Shown: positions 33,905-42,588, counted from the stretch's first letter. The stretch: DNA of 64,000 nucleotides from Prado023 sp964418695 (GCA_964418695.1 CAYQMN010000016.1:3634-67633); one strand, 5' to 3'. The notes: a model not told the origin generated them from the sequence alone. A program made the numbers and translations.

Positions 33905-34420
33905 TCAGCGCCCGCCGGCGCCTTCCCACAGCCACTCCAGGCTGCCCGGCACCCGCCCGCCGGCCGGGGTGCCGCCGGTGCGATGCGGCAGCCCCTGGCC
34001 GATCCAGCCCCGCACGCCGCCGATCAGATCACCGCTGCGGGTCAGGCCGATGTCGTGCAGTGCCGCCGCGGCCAGGCTGGACGTGTAGCCCTCGGAGCAG
34101 ACGACGATGAACTCGCTGCGGTGGCTGCGGGCATGCGGGATCCGGGCCGAGCTCGTCGGGTCCAGCCGCCATTCCAGGACGTTGCGCTCGATGATCAGCG
34201 ACCCCGGGATCTCGCCCTCGTCCAGGCGCTGGTGGTAGGGCCGGATGTCGACGAACCGGGCGCCCCGCCGGTGCCGCGACAGAGCCTCCTGCGGAGTCCA
34301 GCGCGAGATTCGCTCGCGGGCGCGGCGCAGCACGTTGTCGATCGTGTCCGGCGCCGGCCCGTGCCCGGCCGGCCGGGACCGCGGAGCCGGCGGCGCGGCC
34401 CGGAGGCTCCCCGGGCTCAT
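33905..34420 (-). CDS. Rhodanese-like domain sulfurtransferase
   Basis: A 171-residue protein with one rhodanese domain: RFVDIRPYHQRLDEGEIPGS is the substrate-entry segment, and VVCSEGYTSSLAAAALHDIG holds the catalytic Cys108 and its six-residue loop CSEGYTS. It transfers sulfane sulfur from persulfides or thiosulfate. Its ATG overlaps the stop of the cysteine dioxygenase gene by 4 bp (34417-34420), so it is the second gene of a sulfur operon and is translationally coupled. The pair probably drains cysteine and reactive sulfane sulfur. Confidence 0.9.
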   Translation of the reverse strand: MSPGSLRAAPPAPRSRPAGHGPAPDTIDNVLRRARERISRWTPQEALSRHRRGARFVDIRPYHQRLDEGEIPGSLIIERNVLEWRLDPTSSARIPHARSHRSEFIVVCSEGYTSSLAAAALHDIGLTRSGDLIGGVRGWIGQGLPHRTGGTPAGGRVPGSLEWLWEGAGGR

Positions 34421-34920
34421 CGGACCCAGTCCGAGTCGGGGTTGTCGGACTCCACGATCCGGAAGGCGCGCAGGCCGGACTCCTCGACGCGGTAGTACTT
34501 CATGTGGGTCAGGCGCGGCGAGTAGGCGTGGATGCTGACGGCCGACTCGGTGCCGAGGTTGACCACGTCGTGGACCTCGCCCACCGGCACTTCGCGGGAC
34601 TGGCCGGCATGCAGGGCGGCACTGCTGACGGCTCCGTCGGCCGACCAGCGGAACTCGGTGATCGAGCCGGCGACCACTCGGAACGCGGCCGCCGAGCTGC
34701 CGTGGTCGTGCGGCTGCGTCTGCTGGCCGGGCAGCCAGGTCAGCAGCCACAGGTCCACGCTGTCGCGGAACGGGGCCGGCGCGTCGAGGCGCACCCAGTA
34801 CCGCTCCTCCTGCCGGTACTCGACGAGGTGCGACCACTGCGCGGGGTCGCGGGCGATGGCGAACACCAGGGACGAGAGCCCGGTGGGGGTGAGGATGCGC
34901 GGGGCGGAAGCGACGGGCAT
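34417..34920 (-). CDS. Cysteine dioxygenase
   Basis: A 167-residue non-haem iron cupin enzyme oxidising cysteine to cysteine sulfinate. The iron ligands are His71 and His73 (QPHDHGSS) and His117 (GEVHDVVN). Tyr133 in HAYSPRL corresponds to the Tyr of the Cys-Tyr cofactor in mammalian enzymes. The Cys partner is a Gly (HDHGSS), as in most bacterial enzymes. ATG 34920 is preceded by AGGAG. The gene is preceded by a cysteine-rich leader peptide (34964-35038) that probably makes expression respond to charged tRNA-Cys. It is coupled to a rhodanese gene downstream. Confidence 0.93.
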   Translation of the reverse strand: MPVASAPRILTPTGLSSLVFAIARDPAQWSHLVEYRQEERYWVRLDAPAPFRDSVDLWLLTWLPGQQTQPHDHGSSAAAFRVVAGSITEFRWSADGAVSSAALHAGQSREVPVGEVHDVVNLGTESAVSIHAYSPRLTHMKYYRVEESGLRAFRIVESDNPDSDWVR

Positions 34921-34963
34921 GGCTGTTCTCCTGTGTCGTGCGGGGCTGGGTTGTCGGCTGAGA

Positions 34964-35038
34964 TCAGCGGCAACAGCACATGCAGGACAGGGGAGAGGTC
35001 CGGAGGTGGGCGAGAATCCACGTAACCTGATCGGACAT
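34964..35038 (-). CDS. Cysteine-rich upstream leader peptide (leaderless uORF)
   Basis: A 24-codon open frame whose ATG is 6 nt after a -10 hexamer, so the transcript probably starts at the ATG. The peptide ends SCMCCCR and a stop: four Cys among the last six residues. The stop lies 43 nt before the ATG of cysteine dioxygenase. Cysteine-responsive leader peptides of this form are known in actinobacteria (mycobacterial CysX-type uORFs) upstream of sulfur genes. Slow translation at low Cys-tRNA would alter downstream initiation or termination. Here it would tune a cysteine-degrading operon. Confidence 0.75.
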   Translation of the reverse strand: MSDQVTWILAHLRTSPLSCMCCCR

Positions 35039-35044
35039 GTAGGG

Positions 35045-35073
35045 ATTGTGACGACGCGGAACGCCGTCGTCAA
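35045..35073 (-). promoter_or_regulatory. Promoter of the leader peptide-cysteine dioxygenase-rhodanese operon
   Basis: On the minus strand: -35 TTGACG (35068-35073), a 17-bp spacer, -10 CACAAT (35045-35050), then CCCTAC and the leader ATG. The spacer and flanks contain inverted arms ACGACG/CGTCGT (35051-35070), a possible operator inside the promoter. Confidence 0.65.
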
Positions 35074-35239
35074 GCGCTGGGACCGGTTCGGCCGCCACCA
35101 CCTCGCCGGAGGGGGCGCACCACCCACCCGGGGCCGCCAGGTCGAAGGGCGACCCCACCACTCGTCGCAGGCCGGGCTGATGCCTTCCGGCATCGCGTTC
35201 CGGGGCTTCGTGTAACGCTTCGTCCGGGAGCGGCGAAGA

Positions 35240-35854
35240 GTGGACGTGAAGCAGAGAGCCGACGACGAGGTGACGGGGATCGGGCGCGACCCGGCCCTGC
35301 TGGAAGCGTTCTACCGCGAGCATGCGCCGACGGTGCGGGTGTTCCTGGCGCGCCGGGTCGCCGATCCGCACGACGTGGCCGACCTGACTGCCGAGATCTT
35401 CCTGGCGGCGATCGACCACGCGCACCGGTACCGGGCCCAGGAGGGCAAGCCGGTCGCCTGGCTGCTCGGCATCGCCCGCAACAAGGTCGCCGACGCCCAG
35501 CGCAGCCGGGCCCGGCGACTGCGGGCCGAGAGCCGGCTCGTGGGGCATCGGCTGCTCGACGAGGACGCCATCGCCCGGATGGAGGACCGGATCGCGGCCG
35601 AGGCCTGGACCCGGGCTCTCTACGACGCGCTGGCAACCCTGCCCGCGCGTGACCGCCTGCTGATGGAGCTGGTCGCGGTCGACGGGCTGTCGGTCGCCGA
35701 AGCGGCCGACGAGCTGGGGGTGAAGCCGGGCACCGCGCGGGTCCGGCTGCACCGCAGCCGGGCTCGGCTGAGGGACCACCTCGGCGACCATTCCCTACTC
35801 GAATCGATCGACGGGGACCTGCCGGTCCTCGTCGTGCGGGAGGCTTCGGCATGA
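35240..35854 (+). CDS. ECF-type RNA polymerase sigma factor
   Basis: A 204-residue sigma factor from GTG 35240. Region 2 covers LEAFYREHAPTVRVFLARRV and DPHDVADLTAEIFLAAIDHA, with WLLGIARNKVADAQRSRARR as region 2.4 and its basic tail. Region 4 has LPARDRLLMELVAVDGLSVA and ADELGVKPGTARVRLHRSRA. It overlaps the following gene by 4 bp. The C-terminal 25 residues go beyond the sigma fold. It is divergent from the cysteine dioxygenase operon, with about 170 bp between the operon promoter and its GTG. Confidence 0.88.
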   Translation: MDVKQRADDEVTGIGRDPALLEAFYREHAPTVRVFLARRVADPHDVADLTAEIFLAAIDHAHRYRAQEGKPVAWLLGIARNKVADAQRSRARRLRAESRLVGHRLLDEDAIARMEDRIAAEAWTRALYDALATLPARDRLLMELVAVDGLSVAEAADELGVKPGTARVRLHRSRARLRDHLGDHSLLESIDGDLPVLVVREASA

Positions 35855-36546
35855 ACACACCCACCAGTGATCGGGAGTCGCTGGACTCCTTCGACCTGGC
35901 CCTGCTCCACGCGCTGCGCCAGGAGGTCGGCGCTCGCTCGCGCACGTCGGAGCGCCGGCCCGGGCGCCGTCGGGGTCTGGCGGCAGCCGGGGTCGCCGCC
36001 GCAGCGGCCGCGGCGTTCGCCGTCACGTCGCTCGGCGCCCCGGCGGCGGCGTTCGCGGTCGACCAGTCCAGTGCCGGCGACATCGCCGTCACCCTGCACC
36101 GTCTCGACGATGCGGACGGCCTGGAGCAGGCGCTCGCGGCCAAGGGCATCACCGCCAACGTCCACTACCGGCCCACGTCCGCCGGTGAGGCGCCGTCCGC
36201 CCCGATCCTCGACGAGGCCCCGGGCGCGCTCGAGTCGGGCGGCTCGGCGCTGAGCGGCTCGACCAGCGCGTCGGCCACGCTGCAGGGGGAGACCGGCGAC
36301 TCGGCACCGGTGACCGGGGTCTGTGGGGACCCGGCGAACCCGGCTCTGACGACGCAGCTGAATCGCGACAACTTCGTGATCACCATCCCCGCCGGCTCCG
36401 CGCTGCACCGCGCCGACTCGGAGCTGGAGATCACGACGTCCGGGGGCGTCGAGGACTCGTTCGCCGGACTCGACGTGAGCTACACCGTCGACGGCACCCG
36501 CTGCGGCGTGGGCAGCGCGTCGGCCACCGCCGTGCCCCTGGGCTGA
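35851..36546 (+). CDS. Membrane-anchored or secreted protein coupled to ECF sigma factor
   Basis: A 231-residue protein. Residues 1-45 are cytoplasmic and charged, and residues 45-72 form a hydrophobic Ala-rich segment (AAGVAAAAAAAFAVTSLGAP). The exported part is low in charge and has two Cys (VCGDPAN and RCGVG) that could pair. The 4-bp overlap with the sigma gene suggests a regulatory partner, though no zinc anti-sigma motif is present. I recognise no family for the external domain. Confidence 0.65.
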   Translation: MNTPTSDRESLDSFDLALLHALRQEVGARSRTSERRPGRRRGLAAAGVAAAAAAAFAVTSLGAPAAAFAVDQSSAGDIAVTLHRLDDADGLEQALAAKGITANVHYRPTSAGEAPSAPILDEAPGALESGGSALSGSTSASATLQGETGDSAPVTGVCGDPANPALTTQLNRDNFVITIPAGSALHRADSELEITTSGGVEDSFAGLDVSYTVDGTRCGVGSASATAVPLG

Positions 36547-36677
36547 CGAGCGACGCAGGATCCGGCGAGCGGCTCGACCCACGAGTGGTGGGGGTCGGGC
36601 CGCTCGTCCTCACGCCCGGGGCGCACGTGCGTGATCGCGGTGGCGGGTGCCCGTGGGTCAGGGCGTTGGATGGCGCC

Positions 36678-37280
36678 GTGACCGACACCGACCTCCCCAC
36701 CCCCGCCCCCCGCACCCTCGGCTCGGCTGCCCTCGACACCGCGCTGACCGTCTCCGAGCTCGGCCTGGGCTGCATGGGCATCTCCGAGTTTTACGGAGCT
36801 CCCGACGAGGAGGCGGGAACCGAGACGATCCTGCGCGCCCTCGACCTGGGCATCACGTTCTTCGACACGGCCGACATGTACGGCCCGTTCACCAACGAGA
36901 AGCTGCTCGGGCGCGTCCTCGGCCCGCGCCGGGACGAGGTCGTCCTGGCCACCAAGTTCGGCAACGTGCGCGGGGAGAACGGCGAGCGCCTGGGCATCAG
37001 CGGCACCCCGGAGTACGTCCTCCGGCTGGTCGACCAGGTCCGGACGATCGCGGCCGCGAAGGGGTGCACGCCCGGCCAGCTCGCGCTCGCCTGGGTCCTG
37101 GCGCAAGGCGAGGCGATCGTGCCGATTCCGGGCACCCGACGGGTCCGGCATCTGGAGGAGAACCTCGGCGCGACCACGGTCGACCTGACCGCCGAGGATC
37201 TGGCCGCGCTCGACGCGGCAGTCCCGCGGGACGCCGTCGTCGGCGATCGGTACGGGGACATGTCGTCGGTGAACCGCTGA
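36678..37280 (+). pseudogene. Aldo/keto reductase with internal in-frame deletion
   Basis: A 200-residue reading frame from GTG 36678. It begins like a normal aldo/keto reductase (VSELGLGCMGISEFYG, ITFFDTADMYGPFTNEKLLG, VVLATKFGNV) and ends like one (GCTPGQLALAWVLAQGEAIV, PIPGTRRVRHLEENLGATT). After GISGTPEYV it jumps directly to LVDQVRTIAAAKG. Aligned with the intact 328-residue paralogue at 20.9 kb, about 128 residues are missing, including the catalytic His and the middle barrel strands. The frame is kept, but the product cannot form a full barrel. Confidence 0.8.
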
Positions 37281-37393
37281 CGCTGGGCCGGTGAGCTGGT
37301 GCGGACCCGCCCACCAGACACCGGCGGTTGGGTCCCGCCTCCCGCCTTCGGCCGAGCGCCCGGCCGGACCTGCTTGACCCTGGCACCCTACGG

Positions 37394-37407
37394 CGTATAT
37401 ACATACG
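37394..37407. promoter_or_regulatory. PadR-type operator candidate
   Basis: CGTATATACATACG has perfect 5-bp arms (CGTAT/ATACG) and an AT core similar to the ATGTxxACAT-like sites of PadR regulators. It lies 31-44 bp upstream of the PadR gene's GTG, in an AT-rich island (GTATATACATACGTGGTAT) that probably also holds the promoter. Confidence 0.5.
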
Positions 37408-37437
37408 TGGTATCCATCGACCAGGGGGGACCGGCAC

Positions 37438-38070
37438 GTGTCGATCAAGCAGGGACTGCTGGCGCTGCTCGCAGAGGCGCCCATGTACGGCTATCAGCTG
37501 CGCGGCCAGTTCGAGGCGCGCACGGGCGCGACCTGGCCGCTGAACGTCGGTCAGGTCTATACGACCTTGGGCCGGCTGGAGCGTGACGGGCTGGTCGAGG
37601 CCGCGGGCAGCGACGACGAGGGGCGGGTGCGCTACCGGATCAGCGAGGCGGGGCGTGCGGACGTGGCGGCCTGGTTCGCCTCGCCCGTGGACCGCGCCAC
37701 GCCGCCGCGCGACGAGCTGGCGATCAAGCTGGCGATGGCGGTGACCGTGCCGGGCGTGGATGTGCGGGCCGTGATCAGCCGACAGCGCGCTGCGACCGTG
37801 CGTGCGCTGCAGGACTACACCCGGCTCAAGGCGAACCTGCCGACCTCGGCGGCCACGACGGCCGAGCTGTCCTGGCAGCTCGTCCTGGAGTCCCTGATCT
37901 TCGACGCGGACGCCGAGGTCCGCTGGCTCGACCACTGCGAGGCTCGCCTGGTCCGGGCCTCCGACGCGCTGCAGTCCAGCCCGCCCGCCGCCCCAGCGTC
38001 TTCGCCCGCCCCGGCCCCGATGCCTGCGGAGCAGACCTCCCGGCAGGACCGGTCGGGAGCGCCGCGATGA
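37438..38070 (+). CDS. PadR-family transcriptional regulator
   Basis: A 210-residue protein from GTG 37438. The winged helix (residues 1-80) has SIKQGLLALLAEAPMYGYQL, VGQVYTTLGRLERDGLVEA and the wing DEGRVRYRISEAG. The C-terminal Vir_C-like helices follow (residues 90-180), and a Pro/Ala tail ends the protein. Such regulators repress adjacent exporter genes and release in response to a ligand. It overlaps the ABC ATPase gene by 4 bp, so it controls or is co-expressed with the exporter. Confidence 0.9.
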   Translation: MSIKQGLLALLAEAPMYGYQLRGQFEARTGATWPLNVGQVYTTLGRLERDGLVEAAGSDDEGRVRYRISEAGRADVAAWFASPVDRATPPRDELAIKLAMAVTVPGVDVRAVISRQRAATVRALQDYTRLKANLPTSAATTAELSWQLVLESLIFDADAEVRWLDHCEARLVRASDALQSSPPAAPASSPAPAPMPAEQTSRQDRSGAPR

Positions 38071-38798
38071 CCGCTCCGACCGTCGTGCTGGAGATGGTGG
38101 ACATCGACCGGGTGTACGGCAAGCCGCCGGTCCAGGTGCACGCTCTGCGGGGGGTCTCGCTGCGGGTGAATGCGGGCGAGCTCGTCTCCGTCATGGGGCC
38201 GTCGGGCTCGGGCAAGTCCAGCCTGCTGACGATCGCCGGCGGCCTGGACCGGCCGACCAGCGGTGTGGTCCGGGTCGGCGACGTCGACCTGGTCGCCGCC
38301 AGCGCCGCCCAGGTGGCAGCGGTCCGCCGCCAGCGCGTGGGGTACGTGTTCCAGGACTACAACCTCGTGCCGGCGCTGACCGCGGCCGAGAACGTCGGTC
38401 TGCCCCTGGAGCTGGACGGGGTGGGTCGCGCGGCCGCCCGGCGCGCCGCGCTGGTCGCGCTCGAGGAGGTCGGGCTGGCGGACTTGGCCGACCGCTTCCC
38501 CGACCAGATGTCCGGCGGGCAGGCCCAGCGCGTGGCGATCGCCCGGGCGGTGGTCGGCGACCGCACGCTCATCCTGGCCGACGAGCCGACCGGCGCGCTG
38601 GACACCGAGACCGGCGACGCCGTCCTGCGGATCCTGCGCGCCCGGGTGGATGCCGGAGCCGCCGGCATGCTGGTCACGCACGACGCCCGGCACGCGGCGT
38701 GGGCCGACCGGGTCGTGTTCATCCGTGACGGGCAGATCGTCGAGGAGACCGGGACTGCGCCGGGCGTCGAGTCGCTGCTCGACGAGGCCGCGTCGTGA
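38067..38798 (+). CDS. ABC transporter ATP-binding protein (MacB/LolD-type)
   Basis: A 243-residue ATPase with Walker A GPSGSGKSS, signature MSGGQAQRVAIARAVV, Walker B TLILADEPTGALD, and switch His MLVTHDARHAAWADRVVF. The sequence is of the LolD/MacB/FtsE class that works with FtsX-type permeases, probably exporting a peptide, lipid or antibiotic or working mechanically on the envelope. It lies between the PadR gene and the FtsX-like permease gene, 82 bp before the latter. Confidence 0.92.
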   Translation: MTAPTVVLEMVDIDRVYGKPPVQVHALRGVSLRVNAGELVSVMGPSGSGKSSLLTIAGGLDRPTSGVVRVGDVDLVAASAAQVAAVRRQRVGYVFQDYNLVPALTAAENVGLPLELDGVGRAAARRAALVALEEVGLADLADRFPDQMSGGQAQRVAIARAVVGDRTLILADEPTGALDTETGDAVLRILRARVDAGAAGMLVTHDARHAAWADRVVFIRDGQIVEETGTAPGVESLLDEAAS

Positions 38799-38880
38799 CC
38801 GGCGCAGCGAGGTCGGCCGACCCCATGCCGGCTCGCCGGGCATCGGCCCCGGCGCAGCGTCCGAGCATCGCCGCCCGCCC

Positions 38881-41778
38881 ATGAGCGCACCGACCACCGA
38901 GGCCCCGACCACACTGCCGGCACCGGGCCGCCGGCGCCGCGGCGCCGGCTGGGGCGTCCCCCTGCGGATCGCCCGCCGGGAGACGATGCGCGCCAAGGGT
39001 CGCAGCGCCCTGGTGCTGCTGCTGGTGCTGCTGCCCGTGCTCGTCGTCACCGTCCTGTCGACCCTGCTGCGCACAGCACTGGTGTCGACCGAGGAGTCGC
39101 TGCCCCGCGAGCTGGGTGCGTCGGACGTGGCGGTCCGTCTGCACTGGGACGTCCCCGAGGGCCAGGTCCTGGTCCAGTGCCCCGACCTGTCGTGCACCAC
39201 CTCGGCCCTGGCCACCGGGGATCCTGTCCCCGACCTTCCGCCCGAGGACGCCATCCGGGCCGTGCTCGGACCGCAGGCGCGGGTCGTCGCGGTGCCCACG
39301 CAGTACCTGGACCTCACGGTCGGTGACCGGACCTTCTACGGCCTGATCTCGGAGGCGGATCTCACCGATCCCCTGTTCGCCGGGATGCTCGAGCTGGTCG
39401 AGGGTCGCGCCCCGGCCGCGCCCGGGGAGATCGCGGTGAGCGAGCCGGTGGCCGCGCGAGGCTCCGGGATCGGGACCTCCCTGGACCTGGGTGGCTACGG
39501 GACCGGGCACGTCGTCGGGATCGTCCGCGACCATCGCGCGCCCGACGAGGTCGTGGGTGCGCCCGGCGGCCTGGGGGTGCCCTTCGTGGACGGCGACCTC
39601 CCCAACGAGTGGAGTCGCTGGCTGGTCGAGGTGCCGGGTGGGGTCAGCTGGGAGCAGGTGCTGGGGCTCAACGCGCACGGGCTGACCGCACTGTCTCGGC
39701 AGGTGGTGACCGATCCACCGACCGAGGCCGAGCTGGCAGCCGACCCGCGTACCCAGGGCCTGAACTCGGCGGAATTCGACGACGGCCCGAACAGCACCGC
39801 GATCGCCGTCGTGGGCCTGATCGTGGCGATGGTCCTGCTCGAGGTGGTGCTGCTGGCCGGGCCCGCCTTCGCGGTGAGCGCGTCGTCGCAGACGCGCGCG
39901 CTGGGCCTGATCGCGGCTCAGGGCGGTGGCCGCCGGGAGCTGCGACGGGTGGTGCTCGGACAGGCCGTCGTGCTCGGCGCGATCGCCGCCGTGGTCGGCG
40001 TGGTCGTCGGGGTCGTGGGCACCCGGCTGGTCTACCCGCTCCTGGTCCAGGCGCTCGGGCCCGCGCAGGTCGGGCCGTTCGAGGTGGGCTGGTTCGACCT
40101 CGCTCTGGTGGCCATCTTCGGCTTCGGCAGCGCCCTGGTCGCCGCCCTCGCGCCGGCGCGGGCCGCCGCCCGGATGGATCCGGTCCGTGCCATCGCCGGC
40201 AGGCGCCCCGAGGCCCGGACCACCCAGTGGCACCCCGTGCTCGGGGCCGTCCTCGTCGGCGCCGGCATCGGGCTTGCCCTGGCGGGGGCCGCGAACTCCG
40301 CGTCGTCCGGGCGAGGTGCCGGATCGCTGCTGATCGCGGCCGGTGCGGTCGCCGCGGTCCTGGGGGCGGTGCTCATCGCCCCGCTGGCGATCCGGCTGCT
40401 CGCCCGGCTCGCGACGGTCGCGCCGGTGAGCGTGCGCTACGCGGTGCGCGACATGGCCCGCAACCAGCTGCGCACCGCCCCCGCGGTCGCCGCGGTGGCC
40501 GCGGTGGTGGCCGGCGCGGTCGCCCTCGGCATCGCCGGCACGTCGGACGCCGCGGAACGGCGTGCGGAGTACGTCCCTGGTGGTCCGGTCGGCGACGCGG
40601 TCGTGCGGGTGTACAGCGGCGAGGGCCTGGTCGAGGAGAGCACGTGGGCCGGGCTGGCCGAGGAGCTCAGCGCGCAGCATCCGACAGCTTCGACCGTGCT
40701 GGTCCCCGGCGCCCACGATCCGTTCCTCGAGTACGTCCCGGGCCAGACCGGACTGGCGCTGACGGCGAGCACGGTGCTGCCCGAGATCCCCGACCCGGTC
40801 TTCGCGCCGGGCACGCCGGGCTTCGCCCAGCAGGCCTACCAGTCGTACATCCGTGGCTGGTGGTACTCGTCGGGGATCCTCGCGGGGCACGACGGACTGG
40901 CGGCGATCGGCACCGCGCTCACCGACGAGCAGCGCCAGCGCGCGGAGGCCGCGCTGGCCGACGGCGCCGCCGTCGTGCTGCGCAACTCGCCCGCACCCGA
41001 CCAGGGGACCGCGACCTTCGACGTGGTCGTCGTCGCGGACCTGCCGGACTCCGACGACCCCCAGGAGGACGTGGGGCCCACGAGCCGGCAGACGCTCACC
41101 GTGCCGGCGATCGGCCTGCAGCTGCCGGGGATCTCGGTGCCCGCCGCGGCCATCGTGCCGGACTCGCTCCTGCGGGAGGCGCGGCTGGAGCCCATCACCG
41201 TCGCGCTGGTGCTCGACGCCGAAGCGGATCTGACCCGGGTCGACGAGGAGCGCCTGCAGAACGCGGTCAACACCTCGCCGACCCTGAAGCCCGAGGCGCT
41301 GACCGCATCGGTGAGCCTGGAGACCGGGTGGACCGACGACGCGCGCGTGGTGCTGATGATCCTGGCCCTGACGGCCGGCGTGCTGGTCCTGGCCGGCTCG
41401 ATGACCGCCGCCCTGCTGGCCCTCTCCGACGCCCGCCCCGACTTCGCCACCCTCGGCGCGGTCGGTGCCGCACCTCGGACGCGCCGGCGGATCGCGGCGG
41501 CCTACGGCTGGGCGATCGCGTTCCTGGGCGCCCTGCTCGGGGCTGCTGTCGGGTTCATCCCCGGGGTGGCGATCACCTACCCGCTCACCGCCGACCCCGA
41601 CGGCCACCTCGTGGACCAGGGGCTGGTCGACCTCTCCGGAGCCCCGATCGCCGCGCACTACCTGGTGATCCCCTGGCCGCTGATCGTCGCCCTGGTCGTG
41701 GCTCTGCCGATCCTGGTCGGCGTGGTCGTGGGGGCCACGACCCGCTCCCGGCTGCCGATGGCCGCCCGCATCGAATGA
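38881..41778 (+). CDS. FtsX/MacB-like ABC transporter permease
   Basis: A 965-residue permease with two FtsX modules. The N-terminal cytoplasmic WGVPLRIARRETMRAKGRS is followed by helix 1 (ALVLLLVLLPVLVVTVLSTL), an external domain of about 250 residues, and a helix triplet starting IAVVGLIVAMVLLEVVLLAG (about residue 305). A second half follows with RYAVRDMARNQLRTAPAVAA, an external domain, and the final triplet near the C-terminus (VVLMILALTAGVLVLAGSMT). It is the exporter membrane subunit of the PadR operon. ATG 38881 is used; the frame is open upstream but that part overlaps the ATPase gene in another frame. Confidence 0.9.
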   Translation: MSAPTTEAPTTLPAPGRRRRGAGWGVPLRIARRETMRAKGRSALVLLLVLLPVLVVTVLSTLLRTALVSTEESLPRELGASDVAVRLHWDVPEGQVLVQCPDLSCTTSALATGDPVPDLPPEDAIRAVLGPQARVVAVPTQYLDLTVGDRTFYGLISEADLTDPLFAGMLELVEGRAPAAPGEIAVSEPVAARGSGIGTSLDLGGYGTGHVVGIVRDHRAPDEVVGAPGGLGVPFVDGDLPNEWSRWLVEVPGGVSWEQVLGLNAHGLTALSRQVVTDPPTEAELAADPRTQGLNSAEFDDGPNSTAIAVVGLIVAMVLLEVVLLAGPAFAVSASSQTRALGLIAAQGGGRRELRRVVLGQAVVLGAIAAVVGVVVGVVGTRLVYPLLVQALGPAQVGPFEVGWFDLALVAIFGFGSALVAALAPARAAARMDPVRAIAGRRPEARTTQWHPVLGAVLVGAGIGLALAGAANSASSGRGAGSLLIAAGAVAAVLGAVLIAPLAIRLLARLATVAPVSVRYAVRDMARNQLRTAPAVAAVAAVVAGAVALGIAGTSDAAERRAEYVPGGPVGDAVVRVYSGEGLVEESTWAGLAEELSAQHPTASTVLVPGAHDPFLEYVPGQTGLALTASTVLPEIPDPVFAPGTPGFAQQAYQSYIRGWWYSSGILAGHDGLAAIGTALTDEQRQRAEAALADGAAVVLRNSPAPDQGTATFDVVVVADLPDSDDPQEDVGPTSRQTLTVPAIGLQLPGISVPAAAIVPDSLLREARLEPITVALVLDAEADLTRVDEERLQNAVNTSPTLKPEALTASVSLETGWTDDARVVLMILALTAGVLVLAGSMTAALLALSDARPDFATLGAVGAAPRTRRRIAAAYGWAIAFLGALLGAAVGFIPGVAITYPLTADPDGHLVDQGLVDLSGAPIAAHYLVIPWPLIVALVVALPILVGVVVGATTRSRLPMAARIE

Positions 41779-41925
41779 CCCGGGCCGGCGAGGACCGCAT
41801 CGGGGGCCACCGCGGCGGGTGTCGGGCCGGATCGCCGGATGAGCGATCAGGACGGCGCCGAGCTCCTCGGCTGGTTCCTGCCGCCGCCCGGCGAGCCAGG
41901 CGCTGACGACCGCTGAGCGTCGCCC

Positions 41926-42588
41926 TCAGTCGCCGGTGGCGTGGTGGGGGGCCGCCACCGGCTTGGACTCCGCCGAGCCGCGCTGGCGCAGATAGACCGA
42001 CGCCCCGACCATGACCGCGATCGACAGGTACTCGCTCTGCCAGTTCTGCATCGACTCGAACCAGAACTGGCTGGTGGTCAGGTAGGACAGCGTCGACAGC
42101 GTGGGCTCACCCTCGGATGCCAGCTCCACGTTGTACGCCCGAGCCCCGCCGATCGCGTGCAGCGCCATCGAGGCGGCGAACAGCAGTGCGAACAGGATCA
42201 CCAGCGAGTTCTCGTAGACCGTCAAGACCCAGCCGCCTCGCCGGACCGGCCAGGGCGTGTCCGGCCCGATGTCGGCCTGACGTGGGTCGGCGTCCTGCGG
42301 GGCGGGTTCGTCCGGGTCCTTCGACTCCAGCGATCCGCGCTGGACGAGGAAGGCCGTCAGGGCCACGTAGCTGCCCATCTGGAGGAACTCGGACTCCCAG
42401 TTCTCGAACGTGGCCTCCAGGAAGTCGCCGCTCGTGAGGTAGTCCACCAGCGACGCCGAGCCCAGGCCGTACTGCAGGAGATCCTGGTCGTACACGCGCC
42501 AGCCGGACAGCACCATCCCGCCGAAGAAGACCAGGAAGAGCGCGGCATTGGCCAGCAGCAGGCCGTGGTCGCGCGCCCAGGCCCTCAC
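41926..42588 (-). CDS. DUF6766-type membrane protein with internal duplication
   Basis: A 220-residue protein made of two similar halves. Each has a membrane helix (LLLANAALFLVFFGGMVLSG; NSLVILFALLFAASMALHAI), then a soluble stretch ending in a Phe/Trp-rich motif (LEATFENWESEFLQMGSYVA; FWFESMQNWQSEYLSIAVMV), a second helix, and a terminal LxQRGSxESK. I know this family only as DUF6766, uncharacterised. The repeated NWxSE(F/Y)L motif is probably functional. Monocistronic, on the strand opposite to the flanking genes. Confidence 0.75.
   Translation of the reverse strand: MRAWARDHGLLLANAALFLVFFGGMVLSGWRVYDQDLLQYGLGSASLVDYLTSGDFLEATFENWESEFLQMGSYVALTAFLVQRGSLESKDPDEPAPQDADPRQADIGPDTPWPVRRGGWVLTVYENSLVILFALLFAASMALHAIGGARAYNVELASEGEPTLSTLSYLTTSQFWFESMQNWQSEYLSIAVMVGASVYLRQRGSAESKPVAAPHHATGD

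Noticed and set aside
38719..41658. A 979-residue minus-strand open frame antisense to the FtsX-like permease
   Set aside because: Shadow frame with low-complexity His/Gln/Gly/Asp content; the permease explains the sequence.
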